64,000 nt of DNA from Danio rerio (lineage: Eukaryota; Chordata; Actinopteri; Cypriniformes; Danionidae): the NCBI RefSeq assembly GCF_049306965.1, contig NC_133176.1, forward strand, positions 25,955,001 to 26,019,000, in the 5' to 3' direction. Of this stretch, positions 1 through 12,148 are shown piece after piece; position 1 is the first letter of the stretch, and each line of letters starts with the position of its first letter. The position numbers and the translations under genes were made by a program. The notes under the pieces are model-generated. The model was not told the origin of the DNA. It ran no database searches and worked only from the letters and a program-made list of their open reading frames with translations.

Positions 1-37
1 AAGTAGGCGGTACCTGAGAAAATGACAGGGCCGGTAC

Positions 38-70
<33 letters not shown>

Positions 71-110
71 GAAAGAACATACACGCAGCAAAACTGTGCG
101 GTTCGTAACA
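1..110 (-). repeat. Left LTR (element 3' LTR), inner end only
   Basis: This stretch matches the distal part of the right LTR (5885-5992) almost base for base, apart from a longer GA run. It ends in the same terminal CA. The rest of this LTR lies outside the window, so the target-site duplication cannot be read. Confidence 0.93.
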
Positions 111-121
111 CTCCCCCACTT
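111..121 (-). other. Polypurine tract of the retrotransposon
   Basis: Read on the minus strand this is AAGTGGGGGAG, directly abutting the TGTTACG start of the 3' LTR. A purine run at this position is the standard plus-strand priming site of LTR elements. Confidence 0.8.
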
Positions 122-158
122 AAGAATAAACTCTTTTTCAAAACAAACAAAAAAAAGT

Positions 159-3100
159 TTATACTCGTGACAGTGCATCCGCTAGAATATTCTCAACTCC
201 CTTCTTGTGCCTAATATCCAGGTTGTAACTTTGCAAGAAGAGTGACCACCGTGTCAATCTCTGATTGTGATTATACAACTTTGAAAGAAATGTCAGTGGA
301 CTATGATCCGTAAAAACGATCAAAGGTTGTACACTACATCCAACATATACTTCAAAGTGTTGCAAAGCAAAAATTAAAGCAAGTGTCTCCTTTTCAATCA
401 CAGAATAGTTTAACTGATTCTTGTTAAACTTCCTCGAAAAATAACTCACCGGGTGAGCTATACCCTGCTCATCATCTTGCAGTAACACAGCACCAGCGCC
501 AACATTACTTGCATCAACCTCAAGTTTGAATGGACGATTTAAATCAGGGGCTGCAAGAACTGGTGAACTACTCAACAGGGTTTTCACACTCTCAAATGCA
601 TATTGGCATTTTTCATCCCACACAAACGATTTAGAAGGGCTTAAGAGTGAAGTTAATGGACTAACCACAGACGAGAAATTTCTACAGAAGCTGCGATAAT
701 AACCAGCGATTCCGAGAAATCTTCGTAGTTCACGCCGTGTCGTAGGAACTGGGAACTCAGATATAGCCTCAACTTTCGCTTCCACAGGTCGAACTTGACC
801 ATGTCCCACTTCTTTTCCCAAATAAGTCACCTTCGCCTGACCAAACTCACATTTTGCTAAGTTAAGGGTCAATGAAGCACTTGCAAAACGTTGAAATACA
901 TCACGTAATGACTTCAAATGTTCACTCCAATCTCTGGAATAAACAACAACATCATCCAAATAAGCGCTACAATTAGGAATACCGGCTAAAACTGTGTTTA
1001 CTAACCTCTGAAAGGTAGCAGGTGCGTTTCGCAGTCCGAACGCCATGGCCGTATATTGTGCAAACGCATCTGGAGTGATAAAAGCAGCAATATCAGATGC
1101 TCTAGACGAAAGTGGTATTTGCCAATAACCTTTCAGCATGTCTAATTTACTCACAAAGTTGGCATATCCTACATTGTCAACACAATCCTCCATTCTAGGA
1201 AGTGGATAGTTGTCAGGAACCGTTAGTGCATTCACTTTTCTAAAATCTGTGCAGAATCTAAAAGAACCATCAGATTTTGGCACTAAAATACATGGAGAAC
1301 TCCATGGACTAGAGCTAGGCTTAGCAAGACCATTATCCAGCAAATAGTCAACCTCTTGTTGCATAACTGAACGTTTCACAGAATTTACTCTGTAAGCGTG
1401 CTGTCGGACTGGACGAGCATCTTTGACATCAATGTCATGTTGAATGACATTTGTGAGTGTTGGCACATCATTAAACAGACACTTAAATTCAGAAATTAAT
1501 GTCACAAGATCGCGTTTCTGATCAACAGTCAAGTTTTTAAAATGTGAATCAAGATCTTTTAAAATCTCAGAATTAGACAAACTCACGGTAGACTGAGAAA
1601 TACTTGGAAACATAAGCCCATCTTCATCAGCATCAACAGGATTTTCTGTCACAGCAACAACAGAAATAACAGCATTATCCGTCATTTTCTCAGCATCATC
1701 CTGTGCCCTCGAATGATAAAGTTTAAGCATATTCACATGACAAGTGCGGGTTTTTCGTCTTCGGTCGGGTGTACAGATCACATAATTAGTCTCGCTCAAT
1801 TTTTCTTTCACTTCGTACGGTCCGAAAAATTTAGCTGACAGTGAAGAACCAGGTATAGGCATAAAAACAAGAACTGCGTCACCAGGCTTAAAAGAACGCG
1901 CAACTGCCTTTTTGTCAAATGTTCGTTTCATTTCTTTTTGCGCACGGGCAAGTGAATCTCTAGCAATTGAACAAGCGGTCTGCAACCTTGCTCGAAACTT
2001 CGTTACGTACTCTAAAACATTCGTTTTTGAATTGTCAGTTTCCAGAATTTGATCTTTTAGAACCTTCAAAGGTCCGCGCAATTGGTATCCATAGACCAAC
2101 TCAGCTGGGCTAAAGCCGAGTGACTCCTGAACACTCTCTCTAATCGCGAACATCAGCATTGGAATACCTTCATCCCACTCATTACCAGTCTGCATGCAAT
2201 ATTTCCGTAACATCGACTTCAAAGTTTGGTGAAAACGCTCCAGAGCTCCTTGGCTTTCTGGATGGTAAGCACTGGAGGTGCGATGTGTGATTCCTAAATT
2301 TTGCATGACCTGTTTGAACAGCTTGGACATGAAATTAGTGCCCTGGTCACTTTGCACTATTTTAGGCAAACCAAAAGTCGAGAAAAACTTAACTAATGCC
2401 TTAACAACAACAGGTGCAGTGACTTTTCTCAAAGGAATTGCTTCAGGAAATCGAGTGGCTAAACACATCACTGTGAGCAGAAATTGATTACCACTTTTGG
2501 ACTTTTTAAACGGACCTACACAGTCAATAAGGACATGTTCGAATGGATCGCCAAGAACAGGTATGGGTTTTAACGGTGCTGGTGGAACAACCTGATTTGG
2601 TTTTCCCGCAATTTGACAAACATGGCAAGAACGGCAATAACGAGTTACATCACTTTTTAATCCAGGCCAGAAAAAGTGTTTTAAAATCCGATTGTAAGTT
2701 TTCCTTACACCCAGATGACCCGAAAGTGGATGATCATGTGCCAAGCATAACACATGTGGGCGATATGGGGCAGGAACAACAATCTGATAAAAAGCATCCA
2801 ATTCTGCCTTGTCAGGTGACGAACACCACTTACGCATTAACAAGTCGTTGTCTAAAATGTAAGCGCTTTGTTTTGTCTTGGCCAAATCATGTGAAATTGC
2901 AGCATTAAAAAGTGTAGTCAATGTTTTGTCTTCTTTCTGTGCAGTGATCAATTTTTCTCGTGTGATCTTTAAATGCAATGAATTCTTGTCAGTTACATCA
3001 TGCAAAATCCTCACCTTTTCTGGTTTCTTTTTCTCAAAGTTCAAATTTTCCTCTCCATTTACAACAGAGGGAAAGAAAGAGTCATTCAATTCAATCTCTT

Positions 3101-4721
3101 TGCGCGACTGCGCACGAGTGACAGCGCACACAGGAAAAACATGAGGATAGGCTTCACCCACCTCATCAGATGTGCATTCTGTCGGTTCATCCAGAACTTC
3201 TAATAACGGCATGACTTTTCCTCCGGCTAAATCATTGCCCAGGATAAAATCTACCCCTTTCATAGGCAGTGAAGAACAAACTGCAACACGGACAAATCCA
3301 GAACATAGATCACTTTTTAAATGCAGATTATGCAAAGGTCTCTTTACACATCCCATTTCAATTCCTTGCACAACTACACTAGAATGACATGATGTCTCAT
3401 CAGAAAATTTGATCGCACTTTCAACAATAAAACTTTGCATCGAGCCTGTATCACGAAGCATTGTGATTTCCTTTTGATCCTCATCACGACCAGTCAGAGA
3501 AATTAACCCCTTAAGAATAAAAGGACGGAACGTCTCCTCTACCTTATCTTTTGAGATTTCAGCCACACTCTGATTAAAAGTCTTTACAAAACCTACAGGT
3601 TTAGCTTGTGATTGTTGTTTTCGTTTAAGTCGGGGGCAGTCAACTATTACATGACCTTTTACATGGCAATAGTAACAGTTACGTTCATCGCCAACTCTTG
3701 GTGCATTATTTTTCGAGCGCACAAACTGTGTGTTAGATAAAATTGGAACGGCAGGTGCCTTCTCCACACGTGAGTGAACAAATACGTTCTTGTGAGTTAA
3801 AATGAATTCATCAGAGAGAACAGCGGCATGTGACAATGAATTTACCTTTTGTTCGTTAAGATAAACTACCACTCTCTCAGGCAAACAATTCTTGAACTCC
3901 TCTAAAAGAACAAGCTCACGCAGTGATTTAAAATCTGCCACATCACTAGCTACACACCATTTATCAAAAAGCGTGCCCTTTTCTCTAGCAAACTCCACAA
4001 AAGTTTGATTAGAAGTTTTCCTATGCGTCCTAAACTTCTGTCTATAAGCTTCGGGAACTAATTCGTATGCACGAAGTATTGCTGATTTAACTGAATCATA
4101 CTTTAAACTCTCTTCAAGTGATAAAGTAGAATAAACTTCCATTGCCTTGCCTACAAGTTTACATTGCAGTAACAAAGACCAGAACTCAGGTGGCCAGTGC
4201 AATGAAGTCGCAATGCGTTCAAACGCATTAAAATAAGAATCAACTTCAGATTCTCTGAAGTGTGGAACAAGAGCAATGTGCTTACTCACGTCAAAACTTG
4301 AAGTGGATGAAGTCGACACCGGAGATACATTTGAAGAAGAAGAGGAAGAAGCTGGAACTGGCTTAATAGCCTCCACAGCCTTCTTTGAAGCGTCCAACTC
4401 GAGCTGGCGCAGTCTCACCTGCGTATCAGCCTCGATTTCGAGTCTGCGTATCTGCAAACGCAAGTCAATTTCAGCCCGACGGGTGTGCTCTTGCGCATCA
4501 TAATAAAGACGTGCCATGCGAACTTTCAGTCGCGCATCATCTCGTGAACCTATGGAGAATGGGGAGAACGGTTCAAACGGTGGCAAACCAACATTAGTAT
4601 CAACAGCGGCCTCCACCCCTGCTTCTGCATCTGTACTGCCACTACACACGTTCTGATCTCCCATATCTAAAGAAGTCACCACCTCATCACCAAGGCTTGC
4701 ATGATCAGCCGTCTCATCCAT
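159..4721 (-). CDS. Gag-Pol polyprotein of the Gmr1-like retrotransposon, 1520 aa
   Basis: One open frame carries gag and pol together. Approximate order by residue: gag with a basic helical region near 70-110, a CCHC knuckle (CYYCHVKGHVIVDC) near 348, a protease with DTG near 423, the integrase HHCC zinc region near 660-700, and an integrase DDE core with Asp near 734, Asp near 793 and Glu near 827. An RT follows with YLDD near 1254, and RNase H with Asp near 1403 and a final DALSR motif. All key catalytic motifs are visible and no break was noticed. Because gag and pol are in one frame, no frameshift or read-through is needed to make Pol. Placing integrase before RT is unusual for Ty3/gypsy and typical of Gmr1-like elements. 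Confidence 0.95.
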   Translation of the reverse strand: MDETADHASLGDEVVTSLDMGDQNVCSGSTDAEAGVEAAVDTNVGLPPFEPFSPFSIGSRDDARLKVRMARLYYDAQEHTRRAEIDLRLQIRRLEIEADTQVRLRQLELDASKKAVEAIKPVPASSSSSSNVSPVSTSSTSSFDVSKHIALVPHFRESEVDSYFNAFERIATSLHWPPEFWSLLLQCKLVGKAMEVYSTLSLEESLKYDSVKSAILRAYELVPEAYRQKFRTHRKTSNQTFVEFAREKGTLFDKWCVASDVADFKSLRELVLLEEFKNCLPERVVVYLNEQKVNSLSHAAVLSDEFILTHKNVFVHSRVEKAPAVPILSNTQFVRSKNNAPRVGDERNCYYCHVKGHVIVDCPRLKRKQQSQAKPVGFVKTFNQSVAEISKDKVEETFRPFILKGLISLTGRDEDQKEITMLRDTGSMQSFIVESAIKFSDETSCHSSVVVQGIEMGCVKRPLHNLHLKSDLCSGFVRVAVCSSLPMKGVDFILGNDLAGGKVMPLLEVLDEPTECTSDEVGEAYPHVFPVCAVTRAQSRKEIELNDSFFPSVVNGEENLNFEKKKPEKVRILHDVTDKNSLHLKITREKLITAQKEDKTLTTLFNAAISHDLAKTKQSAYILDNDLLMRKWCSSPDKAELDAFYQIVVPAPYRPHVLCLAHDHPLSGHLGVRKTYNRILKHFFWPGLKSDVTRYCRSCHVCQIAGKPNQVVPPAPLKPIPVLGDPFEHVLIDCVGPFKKSKSGNQFLLTVMCLATRFPEAIPLRKVTAPVVVKALVKFFSTFGLPKIVQSDQGTNFMSKLFKQVMQNLGITHRTSSAYHPESQGALERFHQTLKSMLRKYCMQTGNEWDEGIPMLMFAIRESVQESLGFSPAELVYGYQLRGPLKVLKDQILETDNSKTNVLEYVTKFRARLQTACSIARDSLARAQKEMKRTFDKKAVARSFKPGDAVLVFMPIPGSSLSAKFFGPYEVKEKLSETNYVICTPDRRRKTRTCHVNMLKLYHSRAQDDAEKMTDNAVISVVAVTENPVDADEDGLMFPSISQSTVSLSNSEILKDLDSHFKNLTVDQKRDLVTLISEFKCLFNDVPTLTNVIQHDIDVKDARPVRQHAYRVNSVKRSVMQQEVDYLLDNGLAKPSSSPWSSPCILVPKSDGSFRFCTDFRKVNALTVPDNYPLPRMEDCVDNVGYANFVSKLDMLKGYWQIPLSSRASDIAAFITPDAFAQYTAMAFGLRNAPATFQRLVNTVLAGIPNCSAYLDDVVVYSRDWSEHLKSLRDVFQRFASASLTLNLAKCEFGQAKVTYLGKEVGHGQVRPVEAKVEAISEFPVPTTRRELRRFLGIAGYYRSFCRNFSSVVSPLTSLLSPSKSFVWDEKCQYAFESVKTLLSSSPVLAAPDLNRPFKLEVDASNVGAGAVLLQDDEQGIAHPVSYFSRKFNKNQLNYSVIEKETLALIFALQHFEVYVGCSVQPLIVFTDHSPLTFLSKLYNHNQRLTRWSLFLQSYNLDIRHKKGVENILADALSRV

Positions 4722-5073
4722 TTCAATATTTGGCGTGATAAGAACATTAGCAGCTCATCCAGCAGCTCCAATGAAGGACTCTTAACAAATTCCTCTAAAC
4801 TGAACATTTTAAATTAAAGTGTCGCGTGCTCAAAAAGTGCTGCCAACTGCTACTTCTGCAACTTACCTAAATGTCAACTACTATACAGCAATTTCTGTTG
4901 CCATCAACACAGCTTTTCTTTGGTCATTTTTTCAAAGATTACCATCTGATAAATTTAAGAAATATTAATTTCAAAAATTACTTTTTAAAATTATTTTCTT
5001 GATGAATTCAATTTATTCCAGATGATTTATTTTATCTTACCTTAATTGATCTTATTTAATGTCTCAGATAAAT

Positions 5074-5091
5074 ATCCCGGACGAGCCCCCA
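5074..5091 (-). other. Primer-binding site matching tRNA-Pro
   Basis: On the minus strand this reads TGGGGGCTCGTCCGGGAT, the classical 18-nt complement of the tRNA-Pro 3' end. It starts five bases inside the 5' LTR. Its position between the LTR and gag confirms the LTR boundary at 5097. Confidence 0.9.
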
Positions 5092-5096
5092 TTTCA

Positions 5097-5992
5097 TGTT
5101 ACGATCCTTGATGGCAATTTGTCTAGGGTATTAAAAGGAGTAACATAAAGATGACCAAAGTATAAATTGATGTTGAAAAATGGCAAAAGAAAACACCAAA
5201 CAACAAATTAGCACCGCAAAAGATTTATTGCTCCCACATTATTTACAATATTTACAAACCATAAGATAAATTTGAAAAGAACCAAGACAAATAGGAGAGG
5301 GAACTGAAGTTTGCGCATGGAAATCAAAGAAATAAATATAACAAAAACATTCCCTTAATCTCCTCCCCAATCCACTAAATAAGAAAATAACAATATGAAA
5401 AGAAAAGTCTTCAGCGCAAAGCGCCCTGAACTTACTCTAACTAATAAATAAAAATACAAAATTAGCGCACTTCGCTAACTAGTGTGTCTATACATCAATA
5501 ATCCTGCTTGCAAATATGTATGTCACGTGACTTACTATGTTGTTCCAGATCTCCCTTGTCAAGTCACAGAAGGTTTTGAATGGAGCATTAGCGGGCTATA
5601 GATGTAGAAACACACGTCAGAACTCTCAAACAAATCTCACTCAAAGTCATCAGTTACTCACTCAAAGTCAACATCAATAGATCTCAATCAAAGTACGCAT
5701 CAGTAACAGCGACAACGCACACGGACACCACCAAACAGACAACACGCCAAAACAACAACAGCTGATTTCTCCCGTTGCCGCTTCCGTTTTTAAAGGGCTC
5801 TGCAACGAACGCGATTGGCAGAGAGAGATGTCATCGTCACACGGCTGATTAGGATTGGCAGTCCTGTCAGCCAATAGTGCTCCAAAGTAGGCGGTACCTG
5901 AGAAAATGACAGGGCCGGTACAGAGAGAGAGAAAGAGAGAAAGAGAGAGACAGAAAGAACATACACGCAGCAAAACTGTGCGGTTCGTAACA
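5097..5992 (-). repeat. Right LTR (element 5' LTR), 896 bp
   Basis: It begins with TG and ends with CA, with short inverted ends TGTTACGA and TTCGTAACA. It contains a GA-rich microsatellite near 5922-5958. Small open frames inside it have no support as genes. Confidence 0.9.
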
Positions 5993-8602
5993 GCTGAACA
6001 CGCAGTGAATGCAACGCATTGAGATTTGGGCGCTTTCTCTGAAAACTCGAGTTCTCCGAGACTCGATTGGTCTCAGCTGGCGGATCAATATTTACCACAT
6101 GTCATGATCGCTCTCATCTGCGCCTTTATTATTATTATTATTATAACTAGGGGAGGTTTGCAAACCTGTGTACATTTCACTCTTCAGCCGCTTGCATTCC
6201 CGGCAGTCACAAAAGCTCCCTGTCATCTGACAGTGGAAAGCCAGTGATTGACAGCTAATATGAACCAATATAGTGGCAGGGAAGAGCGATTTAGCACGTT
6301 TTTAGAAAAAAATCAAAACAGGTCGCGCTACAACCATTAGATGCAGTCGCACAAATGCTCCAAATTATATTATGAGGTCGCAAAGCTTAAATTTCGGGCG
6401 CATATAATTGATTTATTATGGTATTGACGGTATTAGAAAATCCATGTGGTGGCGCAATGTCACAACAATAATGACTATGACACCGGTGTACCGCCCACCC
6501 CAAGTTCCGTGTACCAAACGCACCTAGATCTGTCAGCAGAAGATTTACAGTTGATTACAGAGCTGGTTTTACTGCAAAAATGTGCATGAATATCGCCTTT
6601 GATTAGTCACCCAGCCCAAGAAATCAGTATTTCTTTTGACAACACTAGTATACTACTTTTTAGGAAGCTAGGAATGTGCTGACAGTGCAGTAGAGGTTAA
6701 AGAATTGGGAATGTCAATTAAATAGGGTCTCGGTTCCAACTAGAAACGTCAAAACATATATTTTGAATATTAATTTAATTTAATTTAAAAAGGCACATTC
6801 AAATGCAAAAACCTGCATTAAAATTTTTGGTACAGTATGTCAATAAGTCATCATGTCAATAGAGACATGATGATGAAACAGACACAATTTGTTTTAGTTA
6901 ATATATGCTGCATTCCAGACAACTCGAAATCGGGAGTTATTTATAAAATAGAATGAAAAGAAAATGCTAGCTGTCAGATACAGATACAGAAAAACAAAAT
7001 ATATTGCATAAGAATGGACCAATTGACTTGCAATAAAAAGAACTGACCAGAAATGATTAAACAATAAAACAAAAATGCTTGTGTCCTCTTGTGAGCTAAA
7101 GACAATAGTACAGTTTACTTTAATTGCCTTTAGAATTTGAATATAATTCCACTTTTGCTTGCATTTATGAAAGAAATTCAAATTAATTGAGGTTTTTAGA
7201 CATAGTGACACTGCTATCTACTACAAATCACAACCCATACAGACAGGTGAGAGCAAGCCAGTCACCTGTTCTAGTATCCATGGTAATAGGGACAGGTCAC
7301 ATGCTTGTATGTTAAGCCCTCACCTCCGGTTATACCAGGTGCTGTCCTACCAAACCAGGCCCAGACCCTTCCCCACAGACTGACAAAGACAGAGGATGAT
7401 GATGATTCAATGAGCTTCTAGAGTGTGTTTGAACAAGAATAAGTGGGTTTTAATGAGGCAAGGGCAAATTTATGCTTTATTAAACCTCGAGCAGATTTAC
7501 AAATGATATATTGTCAAAACAAGAGTGCTGCCTTGTTCTCTTTGTACCTTCTTCCTGTTGAAAATGATTATTCAGGTAGGAATCTCTGATCAGAGTCTGA
7601 GACTCAACAAAATGCAAACAAAGCAGACAAATATGGTGACTAACATGCAAAGTAGCAATGATAAAAAGCTGAAGTGGCACTGTTTTACTGGGTTTTAAAA
7701 TAGCAACTCATCAATCCCAGTAGAAACTTAAGTCTCTTATAAGACATACTTTCTTATACAGTTGAGGACAGAGTTTATTTATAGGGACTTATTGCCCTCC
7801 TGCATGATTTTGTAAGTCAGCACTCAATTCTTAAAATTACTCGCTTTCTCAGGGCAAATTTAAAGTGACTAACACCAAAATAATGCACTTTGACATTATG
7901 ACAAATCTATCACTGAAGTGTAAGCAATGCTGTATTTCACAATGCTTCTATCTACTGTATGTCCTGGACATCTAAAAATCAACCTATTGTTTTGCTTCCA
8001 TACATCCAGACCATTTTAAAAGTGGAAATTAATCAAAACTCTAGATTTGACAAAGTAACTTTAATCATGTTTAACAAACAGAACAGTGAAAATGAACACA
8101 CTACAATGCGTTTGTGACAAAATGTCACCAATTTTATAATGAAATTCTCCATTTGGCTGCAATGATAACAAGAGACCCTCTATATAAGATCTTCAATGTT
8201 AAATGATGAGTGATGATGATCTATGGTGCTCTCAAAACATGCTAGCAGTTTTCATGCAAGTTGTGAAACACTAAAATGTGACACTGAACTTTTAAAATCT
8301 GTATCAATCAGACTTTGCAAAAAAAAAAAAAAGTTATTAAATAAACATGGATGGTCAATGTCATGTTGCAATCTAGTCATGGAACAATAGCCATTTTCAA
8401 GGTATACTGCAGTTTGAAAAAAGTCAAAGTTTTAAAACCGCCAACTTTGCTATGGTATATGTAAGATATTTTATTTACCTTTAGTTTTTACCAACAGTAT
8501 CTCCAGCAGAAAAGTCATTTTAAATTGTGAAGAAATCAGTGTTTTGAAAATAATGAAGATGGCAGAAGTCAATGATTCCTTTGAATTATTTAGCCTGACA
8601 TA

Positions 8603-9130
8603 GAGCTGCACGATTAATCGAAAAAAGATTGTGATCTCGATTCGACCCCCTATCTGATCTTAAAACAGCATTTCTACGATTCTGCCAATCATATTTTCAA
8701 GTTCAGGGGAAGAGCAAAGGTGGCTGCACGAGTCTTTTCCCATTTTTCACATACGTTGCTCAGCGACATGGACACCTCCAAACGATGTTGAAAGAGTCAC
8801 ATGCTGTATTTATAAAGTATAAATCACCCAAAAATGTCATTTTTGTCTTTAAATAATTATGCATTCGCGGCCGTGAAAATCACACATAACTTGAGCGGCT
8901 GACAGTGAGCTGTTACCACAGAGAGGGCCCTACTTAATGTAGACGCACACACACGCGTGAACAGAACCTGCATAGGCTGTAAGTAACAGGTAATAAAGTT
9001 GTAAATAATATTCAGTTTGTGACACAGAGTAATCTTTTGAGAGCAGAGCGTGAAGTATGAACTGCACTTAGCAGTGAAAAAGAAACCAAAAGCGTGCACA
9101 TCATTTAAATTTATCACATTTTAAGAGGTA
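8603..9130. mobile_element. Interspersed repeat beginning GAGCTGCACGATTAATCG
   Basis: The opening motif (8603-8620) and the text after it match, from memory, a very common zebrafish DNA-transposon family. The other terminus is not obvious, so the right limit is approximate. A small minus-strand open frame here is not a gene. Confidence 0.4.
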
Positions 9131-9818
9131 TTATGATAAGCATTTGATATGTTTTTCTTTCATAGCGAACACAGAGTTGTGCATGAAAATAAATGTTTAC
9201 AGTGTCAGTATTCCTACTCTAGCCTATATAATCTGGAATATAATGTAAGAGGGAATATAATAATGACAAATGTCACCAGTGAATAAAATGGTCTAATAAT
9301 GTTGTCAATGACAGATTGCAAGCATATGTCTTAAACATAATAATTCACCATCAGAATTATTATAAGTAGAATAGAATTGTTTATAGAAACCAGTAGACCT
9401 ACACATAATAATCTCATTGTTTTTGAGAAAAAACAATAATAATTGCAGACTCATATTAACCTTTATTTTACAGATACAGAATCGTGAGAAAATAGTTATC
9501 TTTATTTTGAGCAAAAAGAAAAATTTGCAATTCTCATTTTAGCCAAAATCTTGCAGCTTTAGCCTGACATGTTTACTGCTCCGAAATATTTTAAATGTTT
9601 CTCAAAATAAAATATACTGTGTTCAAAAAGAAAAAAGTTGTAGTTTTTTATCCAGACATTTTTAAATATATTTAGAGCAGGAAACCCAATATACCGAGAA
9701 ACCTTTATATTTGTATCCAAGGTTATCATACTGTTAGAGTCTTATACTGGCCCATGCCTAAATCGTACACACAACTGTGATGTCACAAAACTGCCTATCA
9801 GCATTACAACCTATTAAA

Positions 9819-10331
9819 GCCTGGTTTATACTTCTGTGTCAAGTGACCGGCATAACCCACAGCTCATGCAACGCTCATAGCTGTGCATTTATACTTCTGC
9901 GCGCGGTCTCTGTCGGTCTGCATTAACATTTCCGAAACGCTCGTCTGTGTCGAGTTTCTTTGCTGGTGTTTTGTTTTTTCTGAACGCTTCTTGAATGTTC
10001 AAGTGGCTCAAACTCGCTCATTTTGAGGCAGTAACCGGCGGACATGCAACAACTATGAGGTAAACACAAAACAAAACTTTCCTTCCGGAGCTCCTTCATG
10101 GGACTCCACATTTGTAAACAATCGCTCCATCAGGCTCGCGCCTCTCGCACGGCTCTCTGTGCCACCCAGACTCGTTAGCGCTACCAAGCCGACCAATCCC
10201 AGAGCTTGTGCTACGGTCAGTGTGACGTATAGTTAAATTTTTTGAGATGTGCACGACGAAAGGCTATGTGTCAACACATAGGCTGTGCCGTAGCATACGT
10301 GTACGCTTGACGCAGAAGTATAAATCAGCCC
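9819..10331. mobile_element. TIR-bearing DNA transposon (non-autonomous, 513 bp)
   Basis: The left end reads GCCTGGTTTATACTTCTG and the right end is its imperfect inverted copy (about 10306-10331). The ends are flanked by AAA on both sides, a possible 3-bp target duplication. There is no transposase. A 3-bp duplication would fit a PIF/Harbinger-type MITE, but the superfamily is a guess. Confidence 0.65.
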
Positions 10332-11858
10332 AAACTACAGACTATTCTGCCACCTGCCTGATATGTTAGATTTGCCCCAATGTAATATTGCAATCTGACT
10401 TTTTAAACTTTTCTTGTTAATCCTTGTAAAGCAGCTGTGACACAAGCTACATAGTAAAAAGCATAATAGAAATAAAGGTGACTTGACTTACAGCAGCAGA
10501 ATTTGTTAACTAGTCTTTTTTTTTATATTTAAATAAATCATTTATAAGTTTTGACTGCAGTAAAAGTCTTAAAATCAAGCAATTTGCAAAAGATGAAAAG
10601 GTAATTTGATGATGCTTCATGATACATGATACGTTTCCTTTTAAAGTCATTCTCAAAGAGTTCACAGTTGCAATGCCAGTCTGTTCCTTACACGAACCTA
10701 GCAATTCACCTTAGAAGACCCCAAACATAAATCTTTCATTAAGATTTAGAGTGTTTTATTTGTTCTTTTCACGTACCTTTTCAAATACACCACATGCTCT
10801 TGCAGATTTGAAACAGCATAAAGGTGTATAAATGATGGCAGAATTTGAATTTCTGTGCTATAGGTTAACTTGCCCTTTTAAATGTGCTGTATTTAAACAT
10901 AACAAGGCACAATTAGAGCAACAAATTTGTGCACGTGGCCTGCATGTCATCTGTGATGACTTGTGCGTTTCATCAGGCACAGAGTAGAGCACACTGGTGC
11001 AGCATGTCACTTCCTTATAGAAATCATTCATTCATTTCTCAATGTCATTTCACAACACATGCCAAGCAAAATCTCTCTAGCTACAATGTGGGTCACATAC
11101 AGGCCCTCAATCATGCTTGAAACTCATCTAATGTAGAACAGGGGCTTTCAACTCACTTGTGGGTGTGGGTGGAGGAAAAGAAAAGTGTACAATTTCCAGA
11201 AAGAGCTAACTGACTTCCTCGTGTCTGTGGCTAGTCAAATGAAAAGAGCTGCTATTATTACATCATGTTGTGCTGAAGTGATCTGTGAACCCTGACCGCC
11301 AAACAAATTTATGGGAGACATTCTTCGCATTTGCTTTTGTAGCGCACATATTCTATGGAAAGCTGCAAGACCTGACATAATTTCAAGGAGGGTGAACATT
11401 AGGTCATGCTGAAAAATCAAGCAGCTCCCTCACACTCTGTAATCCTTTATCGTGGATTAATGATAACAGCTTCACATAATGACTGTCTGCAATGACAGGT
11501 ACAGGGATGAAACAATCTAAAACAAGCTTTTTGCATAAACAGGTTGATCGACCTTAAAACCCCCCACCACATACCTAAACACAATAGAAACTAATGGAGC
11601 ACAACACATTGTCCAAAAATAAATACTTTTCAAATAAACATTTTACAAATATCTCCACACATCTGTTGGAAGAACTGGGTATTAGCTATTACTATTAACA
11701 CTTGTTGGGTAAATAAAGTACAAAGATGTCTCTTTAATCCAGTAAAGTATAATAGCCAGAACAAAAGCTAAGTTTAACACTTGTAACTAAGAAGCAGGAT
11801 TAGAAACACCTTTTTACCAGGGGCTATGAAACCATATACCCTGGAGCAGGGTGAAAGA

Positions 11859-12148
11859 GGTAGTTCACCCTAAAATGAACATTTCCTCACAGTGTAGAAC
11901 ACTTAAGCTTCTAAATGTTTGTGTTTGAAATTTACTTCTACCATTGAGCACAAAACAAGATATTATAAAGAATACAGCCATTGACATTCATAGTATGAAC
12001 AAAAGATACTATAGAAGTCAACAGCTGCTGTTCTGCTGTTCCCAACATTCTTCAGAATATCTTCATTGGTGTTTAACATAAGAAATAAACTCATAGAGGA
12101 TAATAAAATGATTGCAGAGTTTTCAATTTATTTAGGTGAACTAATACT
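11859..12148. mobile_element. MITE of the TAGTTCACCC family
   Basis: It starts with TAGTTCACCCTAAAATGAA and ends with the inverted AGGTGAACTAA. In between it is a large imperfect palindrome (the CATTGACATTCATAGTAT region faces its complement). The same family recurs at 21991, 27128, 29957 and 35991. Confidence 0.7.

Larger units (their letters stand above)
1..5992 (-). mobile_element. Gmr1-like Ty3/gypsy LTR retrotransposon, apparently whole
   Basis: An LTR retrotransposon lies on the minus strand and its outer left end runs off the window. Seen in sequence: a full LTR on the right (5097-5992), the inner 110 bp of the other LTR on the left, a tRNA-Pro-type primer-binding site, a purine tract, and one uninterrupted gag-pol frame. 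Domain order is gag, CCHC knuckle, protease, integrase, reverse transcriptase, RNase H, so integrase precedes RT. In the Ty3/gypsy group that order is the hallmark of the Gmr1-like clade known from deuterostomes. No env-like frame is seen. The comparable LTR ends differ only in the length of a GA run, so the insertion looks recent, although only about 110 bp can be compared. It lies in the same orientation as lrba, whose first coding exon is at 13 kb, so it is probably intronic. Confidence 0.93.

Noticed and set aside
2278-4597. Several plus-strand open frames of 67-121 aa
   Set aside because: They are antisense shadows of the retrotransposon gag-pol frame.
5674-6098. Three overlapping minus-strand frames with a Leu/Ser-rich hydrophobic stretch
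   Set aside because: They lie in the LTR; the hydrophobic stretch comes from its GA microsatellite.
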